NCBI RefSeq assembly: GCF_014898055.3
Contig: NW_023601212.1
Span: 30,864,329 to 30,928,328, forward strand
Reading direction: 5' to 3'
DNA: 64,000 nt
Origin: Talpa occidentalis
Lineage: Eukaryota; Chordata; Mammalia; Eulipotyphla; Talpidae
The notes beneath the pieces are model-generated. The model was not told the DNA's origin. It searched no databases and worked only from the letters and a program-made list of their open reading frames with translations. The translations under genes were made by a program, and so were the position numbers. Shown here piece by piece: positions 58,060 to 64,000 of this stretch; the stretch's first letter is position 1; each line of letters opens with the position of its first letter.

Positions 58060-58900
58060 ATAAGTGTGGTCAGGCGGCTCTTTCCCCAGGCCTCTTCATG
58101 CAGACACCACTTGATATTTGAATCTAAAGGTTAATTAAGTGCAGCTGCCAGGCAGAAAGGCCACAATCAATTATCATGTCTTCTTGTCCATTCCAGCCTA
58201 TTCTTAATTATTTTCATTGGGTGGGAGGGAGGAGGTCTTTCAGCTACATTTTAGAAAAAGAGAACTATTTTGTTTTGAATAGACAGGTCTGCTTCCTAGA
58301 CCAGAGCATTCATCTTCATCATCCATGGCGTCCCATGGCTGCCTGTCATGGGACATCTGACAGACTCCGGCAGAGTGTAGTGGAGAGCAGCCCTGGCCGG
58401 GCCCGTGGGTGGGCATAGAGTAAAGGGCAGAGCTTCCAATGCTTTACAAAGGAGTTTCCTAGCATCAGGGTCACTCCTATTCCACCACCATGCTCAGGGC
58501 TGCCCTCCTGCATCAGACTGCAATGCCCAAGCCCAGGTCCTGAGTGCCCACTTGCCGCCCATGCACCAATTCTCTCCCACAAGCACACGCCCCCCAGTAT
58601 ACACATGTGCGCACGCCACACTCTCTATCATAATTAACTATTTAAAATTCCACTGCTGCTAATCGAAGCAGCACGGGCTGTGTTCTCATTAAGGAGATCA
58701 ATTCCTGTTGAATATTCACCTCCAGGGGCGGATGTGGTCGGAATGAGCTGATGGTTTCTGTCTGGCTCTCGCCAGAGCTAATGAGTGGCTGCTGTCATTG
58801 TAGCTCAGGCATTTGCCTGCAATCAGTCAAAATAACAAGCAGCAGCCCTTGCAGGGATGCTGGGTGTTCTACATAAATATACATAAAAGATGGTTAAAAA
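58060..58900. promoter_or_regulatory. Candidate conserved non-coding block
   Basis: Two dense parts stand out. 58100-58215 holds 'atctaaaggttaattaagtg', 'cagctgccaggcag' and 'ccacaatcaattatcatgtc'. 58625-58890 holds 'atcataattaactatttaaa', 'ctcattaaggagatcaattc', 'agagctaatgagtggctgct' and 'gcaatcagtcaaaataacaa'. TAAT/ATTA, CAGCTG and TGATTG-like motifs cluster and no repeat is recognised. This is the texture of a vertebrate developmental enhancer. Actual conservation is not tested. Confidence 0.45.
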
Positions 58901-59689
58901 AAAATGACTAGCCCATCTCACAGACCCAGGACTGAGCCTAGCCTCTCTGGGTTACGAAAGGATCGCCAGTCCTCTCTCTTTGAGTCTTAGCTGCCTTTCC
59001 CTTCCTTCTCCATCTATCTTCTGGGAACCTCTGGACATGGCTCTCTGGAAAAGTCCATTTGAAGGTCTTTGCCTCTGAGCCAACTTGTCCCTGTTCTTTA
59101 GTGTCCATATCCGCAAAAGACTTCCATTGAGTGTATTCTCAGGAGTGGGTGATATGGCCCCGGGAGCACATCTGGAAATGCTTAACCTGCCCTGAGCTGT
59201 CTGCACTGCAGAGCAAACATATGGAGTTCTCCTTTCTTTTCTAGGAACTCAGGGATTGACAAATGGCAAAAGTGATGTTCAAGACATACAACAATAAACC
59301 AACTTCTGAAGCCTTAGGCTGGGACCTGGCAATACTAGAATGGAATCTTTCTGAGCTAAGCGGATACAAACAAACAACTCCTGGGTCAAGAAAAGTATTT
59401 AATGGTTAGGAGAAGCATGTCAACAAATCCCATTAAGAAATTTCCATTTTTTTTATGTCTTTTGGAAAATCTGGCATTAGTTACCTGAGCAAAGAATGGG
59501 TTTTAATCTTTTTGTTGCCAATCTCCCCCACTCCTGGCCACCTTGGCATACATGTACCCATGTATTGATTTTTCTAGTCCATTGATGCAATTAGACATCC
59601 AGGATATTTAGCCTAAGACACAAATGTATCTATGTCCATTCACCAGTGTATTCATTTCTGTGTCTATTGTAGAAATCACTCCCTACTTT
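58901..59689. other. Unassigned DNA
   Basis: No feature recognised. Confidence 0.45.
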
Positions 59690-59850
59690 GTTCCTCCAGT
59701 CATTCAACAAACATTTATCAAGCACCTGTCAAGGACTGGATCTTAGATACTGAGAATACATAGTCCTCATGGGACTTATAGTCTAGTAAGAGGATACATT
59801 CATCATTCCAATGAGTGAATGCAATAGAAATTAGAGGTCATTGGCTTCTG
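59690..59850 (-). mobile_element. L2 terminus, antisense
   Basis: 'agtcattcaacaaacattta', 'tcaagcacctgtcaaggact' and 'catgggacttatagtctagt' are the antisense L2 end. Confidence 0.8.
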
Positions 59851-60369
59851 ATGATAAGATACATTTTCCCAAAGTTTAAGGCCAGAAAAATTTCTTAGAA
59901 ATAATCACAAGTCTAGGGAGGTACTATAATGATATTGTTTATCAATAACATCAAAGAGCAAGTGGAGACTCCAAAAGAGACCCCTCAGAGCACACCTCTA
60001 TCTAAGAATATCTGTTTCATTGCTCAGTATTTCTGTAATATATCCTGTTTCATGAGCTAAGGACTCAGTTGTCTCATGTGATTAGCTCAGTTGTAGGTAG
60101 GTCTTGCTCAATAGTAATTAGGTTTCTGTATCGCAGCAGGACAGGGTATTATCAAGTGAGCAGGGAGTACACAGCTTTCTCCCTTTGCCACATGCAAGAG
60201 GGAAAGACTCTGACTTCAAGGTATGAGCCTCATGTCATTGGAGAAAAAGTGGCAATAAGTGGATGTCATTTTTAATTTTGACTCTTATGGACAATGCTGG
60301 GGACAGTAAAGAAATAGAGAATGGCGGCTGGTGCCACTCAGCATTCCAGCTCACCCATCCTTTGATCCT
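59851..60369. other. Unassigned DNA
   Basis: No feature recognised. Confidence 0.45.
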
Positions 60370-60570
60370 TATCAGCCATTAGAAGAGGTAATTAAGCCAG
60401 TGCCTTGCTCACGTAGCCTCTGCTGAGCCGGTCGAACATAATCTGCACCCAGTGCACATAGCAAAGTAGTGCACCCCGAATTATTGATGTCAGGGGACAT
60501 TTAAGCGTCCACTTGCCTGTGACACAACAGTGTGCTGGGTCCCCTGCTCGAGAATAAGGCAGCTGAAGGC
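60370..60570. promoter_or_regulatory. Candidate conserved non-coding element
   Basis: Repeat-free block with 'gaagaggtaattaagccagt', 'gccggtcgaacataatctgc' and 'gcaccccgaattattgatgt'. It has unusual CpG positions for this AT-rich neighbourhood. Function is inferred from texture only. Confidence 0.35.
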
Positions 60571-61137
60571 TTACGCTTCAAGAGTCTGCTTTCTAAGCAC
60601 AAGCAGCAATCAGAATAAGCATGGAGAGGTCAAACCAGAGCGAAGTAAAACCATTAAACTAAGCCACACATGAGAGAAAGGTACTGACACCTACAGAGAA
60701 TTCAGTCAATGGATCGGATGGCTTGAGGGTGAGAAGGACCTGGGTTGCTAATTAGCAGTAGGGCCTGAGTCATCATGGGGCCTGCTTATGTGGGTTGGAA
60801 GGAGCCAGCAATATCCTGGCTGAGGGAGATGCCACTTTTCCTGGAGAAGGTGGATTTCACATGTTCAAATGATCAGAAAAATGACTTCACACAATAGTGG
60901 CTGAAAGAAATCAACTATAAATCCTGCTGAAAAAACTCATCAATGGAAACTTAATGAGTGAACTTATTCTTTGCTACTCATGTTTTTCCTCTATTTTCTA
61001 ATTTTGCTTTTTAATCAATCAGCGTATTTTTAATCTTTGTCATTGCTATCCACCAAGATGAAGGAAAAGATCTAGATAAAAAATAATCACAATGGAGTCA
61101 AAGATGAATCTCCAGTTTTGGGGTGGGATTTTGACTT
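60571..61137. other. Unassigned DNA
   Basis: No feature recognised. Confidence 0.45.
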
Positions 61138-61220
61138 TACCTGCTGAATAATAATAATAACAATAATAACACGAACATTATTATTATGTACCTGTTGAAT
61201 AATAATAATAATAATAATCA
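61138..61220. repeat. Duplicated (AAT)n with inverted (ATT)n
   Basis: acctgctgaataataataat (61140) and acctgttgaataataataat (61191) are two starts of AAT runs about 51 bases apart, with attattattatg between them, the reverse complement of the run. Confidence 0.9.
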
Positions 61221-61249
61221 TATAAACTAGCTGTCATTGTGTGTTTACT

Positions 61250-61410
61250 ATAGGGCAGGAGCTATGATAAACACTGCATGCAGACTATCTCATTCAATCT
61301 CCAAGCATCCCAGGACACTGTCACTCTCTTTATACAGATCAGGAAACTCAGACATAGAAGTTAAGCCACTTACCCAAAGTTATAAAATCAATAAGAGCCC
61401 AAGTGTCCTA
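61250..61410 (-). mobile_element. MIR SINE, antisense
   Basis: 'ggcaggagctatgataaaca', 'ctatctcattcaatctccaa', 'cagatcaggaaactcagaca' and 'ttaagccacttacccaaagt' are a clear antisense MIR. Confidence 0.85.
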
Positions 61411-61849
61411 ACGTAACTTAAACCTCTTCTTTGAGGTTTGCCCATCAAACCAAAATAAACATGCTGCCATCTTGCCTTTTTGCAATTAAGAAAGACAGGA
61501 AACAAGAGCTTTGAAGAGGAAATGCTTACAAGCCTGGAATCATTCAGCACCATGCACAATGCTTTTACTGCCCAAACTACCTGCCGATGCAAGCATATAT
61601 TTTACACATATTTTACATCCATCAGACTTATCAAGTTAAGTTGCCTTTTATTAATGAAAGAGGGTAAATTAGTGATTGCCTTAGATGAACTACCTCTTTG
61701 TGATAACCTGCTCCATTGCCACCTTGACTGGTGCAATAGTTGGAGACCCGGTGCCACTGGCAGGTCCTGAGCCCTTACTCAGATTGGTGGTTCTTAGGTC
61801 AAGGGCTTCACCCCACTCAAATCTAGGCACATGTGACTACTTTTTTTTT
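61411..61849. other. Unassigned DNA
   Basis: No feature recognised. Confidence 0.45.
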
Positions 61850-62060
61850 AAATAGCCTTGGCTGGCTGTGGGCTTCCCTGCTCTCCGCGGCTGGGGATCA
61901 GCCACACTGCATAGCTAGACAACAGCTGTGTCTCGCCTCCAGGCTAGATGATGGATTTCTCCCCACAGCATTATTACATCTGCAGAGCACTTCATGATGC
62001 TCGGGGATGAAAGGAGTTATAAATGAAAGATATTATTATTAATAAGAATGTAGATGAACA
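61850..62060. promoter_or_regulatory. Candidate conserved non-coding element
   Basis: Repeat-free, motif-dense block: 'tagctagacaacagctgtgt' (CAGCTG E-box), 'ccacagcattattacatctg', 'aaaggagttataaatgaaag' and 'atattattattaataagaat'. Function is inferred from texture. Confidence 0.35.
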
Positions 62061-64000
62061 AAGGGAAAATGTACTCGCCCTAACCATCCATCACCTTACC
62101 ACACTTCACCTAAAGACCATGATCTGCTGGAGCCTCAAGGAAAGCCTATTTGCAGAAATCAATACTGGTTTTAAAAAATAGATCTAGGCTCCACTGGAGC
62201 TGGCTGTTCAGGAGTTCCTCATAATTCTATGCAACAGTCAATATTAGCCATCACTGTCTCAAATGAAGATTGAATTCAATTTCAGTTAAGACTAGTTTTG
62301 TATGCTAATCTACCAACTGATTATTAAATATATTTACTGAGGGTTTGGAAAATAGACTGGGAGGGAAGAAAGGAAAGCCTGCATGAGTCTTCTTGATGGG
62401 AACTATGAGGAAAGCTCCTAGCAATAGACTCGCATTAAGCGTGGTTCTCCTGGTTTTATAAACTTAGCACTTGGAGGAATTGAATTGTATTCCATGAGTA
62501 GCAGGAAGAATTTCCACTCTGGGCAGCATAAGATGAAGGAGGCTAGCAGTCACCAAGTGAAGCTGTGGCAGCATTGATAGAGCCCCCAATTTGCAGAGTT
62601 CCAGAGCTCATTGTACAGATTGTGAGCTGAATATCATTGGGTTTTACTAGGAAGTAGTAGCCATTTCCATCTCTGAGATCATTATGGTCAAAAGGGAAAT
62701 TGAGACAAATATCAATTCACATGGACAAATATTTCAGAAACCTGTCCATAGAAGAAAGGGAAAGCTTGCTGCTATTTTGCAGGGGACAGAAAGCAGAAAA
62801 GATAGAAAGAGTTCTTAAATGGACTGCAGTCAAGCTGGTGAGGCTAGTAGAGCAAGTGTATTGAGTTTTGATAAAAGTTAAAATGTGTGCTTAATAGGTG
62901 AAGAAGCATGCTAATGCATTGACCTTAACTCCTGAGGATGTGAGCTTCTGAAGAGGTGTAAATGTGGAGGAACTGCAAGTACACACCACAGATGAAGAAA
63001 AAGAGCAGATGCTGACAGACTGGAGTGGATTGGAATTCAAGGTCAATAGATGTGTAGTTTAAGAAAAGCTACTTGCCTGCTATAATACACCCTTTGCACG
63101 TACTCCATGTACGACAAAGAACTACATGTGGATTTTTGCTCTGTGAATATTTAATTGCAACTTGCAAAACATGTCAAGAAAGGCTTACACTTTCCCTGGA
63201 CAATTCTGATAGAGGTGAAAACATTTCTTCCATAAAAGGTTTGGGGGATGGGAGATTTCTTTTGCTTTACATTTTTGCCATGCATCAGTACCTGGGTTAG
63301 AAAGGGTATTTTGTTAAAGACAAAGTTAAAGACTCCTAAAAGAAAAGGTGTGCAAAATCACTCCTCAGAATCAATTCTATACCTGCCATGGACAGCCTGG
63401 TGGGAAAAGGACCTGCTTTGTCCTGAAACCTGAGTTTGTACCAAAACCACAGAGAGGATGGATTTACATGGCTGCATTCCTGAGCTTATGCTCTGTGCAA
63501 AGGTGCAGAGTCTACAAATCCACATTTTAACACAAATATGATGATTGTGAAGTAGGAAATTCTCAAATTATACTTTGAGAGACATTTGTATACAGATATG
63601 CTGAGGTCTCTATGCCAACTATGCACACACGTGCCTATAGCTCATTTCCTTCCATGGAGAGGAAAATGGGATTGATTTGGGTATAATTAGAATATTAGAT
63701 TGCAATAGACAACCCGGTGGTAAGCAAAGATACATAAATATGGAGTGACTCATTCTATAGTTCACAGAAATGTAAATTTTTTGTGTGAAAATATATGCAG
63801 TCGCTTCTCACTTGTGAATTGCACCTCCAAGTATTGAGACTGTCAGTTTTTAAGGTTGGCATTTCTGTGGGTGATTACAGCTGTGATTAAGTTCTTGATT
63901 ATACAGCTTTGTGTCTTTTGGTTGAAACCATTGCTGGGCAAAAGTGTTCCCCAAATCGTGGCCCAAGTGAAGTTAGATAACTGTGAAAAGCACAAACTTC
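62061..64000. other. Unassigned DNA to the right edge
   Basis: About 1.9 kb without a recognised gene or clear repeat. Short frames only. Confidence 0.45.

Noticed and set aside
1..64000. CRISPR array, operon, phage or bacterial system
   Set aside because: No spaced identical repeats, no dense coding, no Shine-Dalgarno-led genes; abundant mammalian retroelements instead.
1..64000. Endogenous retrovirus with coding genes
   Set aside because: Only LTR-like relics were seen; no gag, pol or env frame was recognised between or near them.

Overview
The window reads as non-coding nuclear DNA from a placental mammal. I recognise no protein-coding exon of any cellular gene, and no operon, tRNA gene, rRNA or CRISPR array. 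The evidence for a mammal is direct: L1 fragments with poly-A ends and target-site duplications (TSDs), many copies resembling the ancient mammal-wide repeats L2 and MIR, MER5/MER20-like hAT relics, antisense MaLR/MLT-like LTR relics, and one compact CpG-rich block in otherwise CpG-poor DNA. Thirteen copies of one lineage-specific tRNA-derived SINE are present. Its head resembles ggcctccctggtggc, it has a ggttcaatcccc-like B box, and it ends aataaataaatctttaaaa. By memory of family style this suggests a laurasiatherian, most likely a rhinolophoid bat (Rhin-1-like SINE). That placement is inference, not a database result.

Layout. 0-10 kb: an old repeat, an L2 piece, a 1.0 kb antisense L1 carrying the end of ORF2, two back-to-back SINEs, two MIRs, and a short L1 whose 5' part is inverted (twin priming). 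10-25 kb: a decayed antisense L1 split by a SINE, then alternating L2 fragments. One L2 is interrupted by a 144 bp L1 tail, and one L1-like 3' end is interrupted by a SINE. 25-36 kb: L2 and MIR relics, a 116 bp L1-like insertion, an antisense LTR, a long antisense L2, and the only minus-strand SINE. 36-42 kb: a GC/CpG-rich block next to AT-rich, homeobox-motif-rich unique DNA, the best regulatory candidate in the window. 42-50 kb: three SINEs of a distinct, apparently younger subfamily, an LTR, several microsatellites, and a 0.5 kb sense L1 tail. 50-57 kb: a CR1/L3-like relic, MIRs, two adjacent hAT relics, L2, an LTR and MER5. 57-64 kb: GC-richer unique sequence with several blocks that look like conserved non-coding elements.

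How it fits together. Nothing here forms a pathway. What can be read is an insertion history: L2, MIR, CR1 and hAT first, then LTRs and old L1, then the SINE and young L1. Exact TSDs and nesting support that order at several places. Between the repeats lie candidate regulatory sequences at roughly 37, 41.5, 46.6, 58.5, 60.4 and 62 kb. I found no convincing undescribed biological system. Repeat subfamily names and conservation claims need RepeatMasker and whole-genome alignment, which I could not run.
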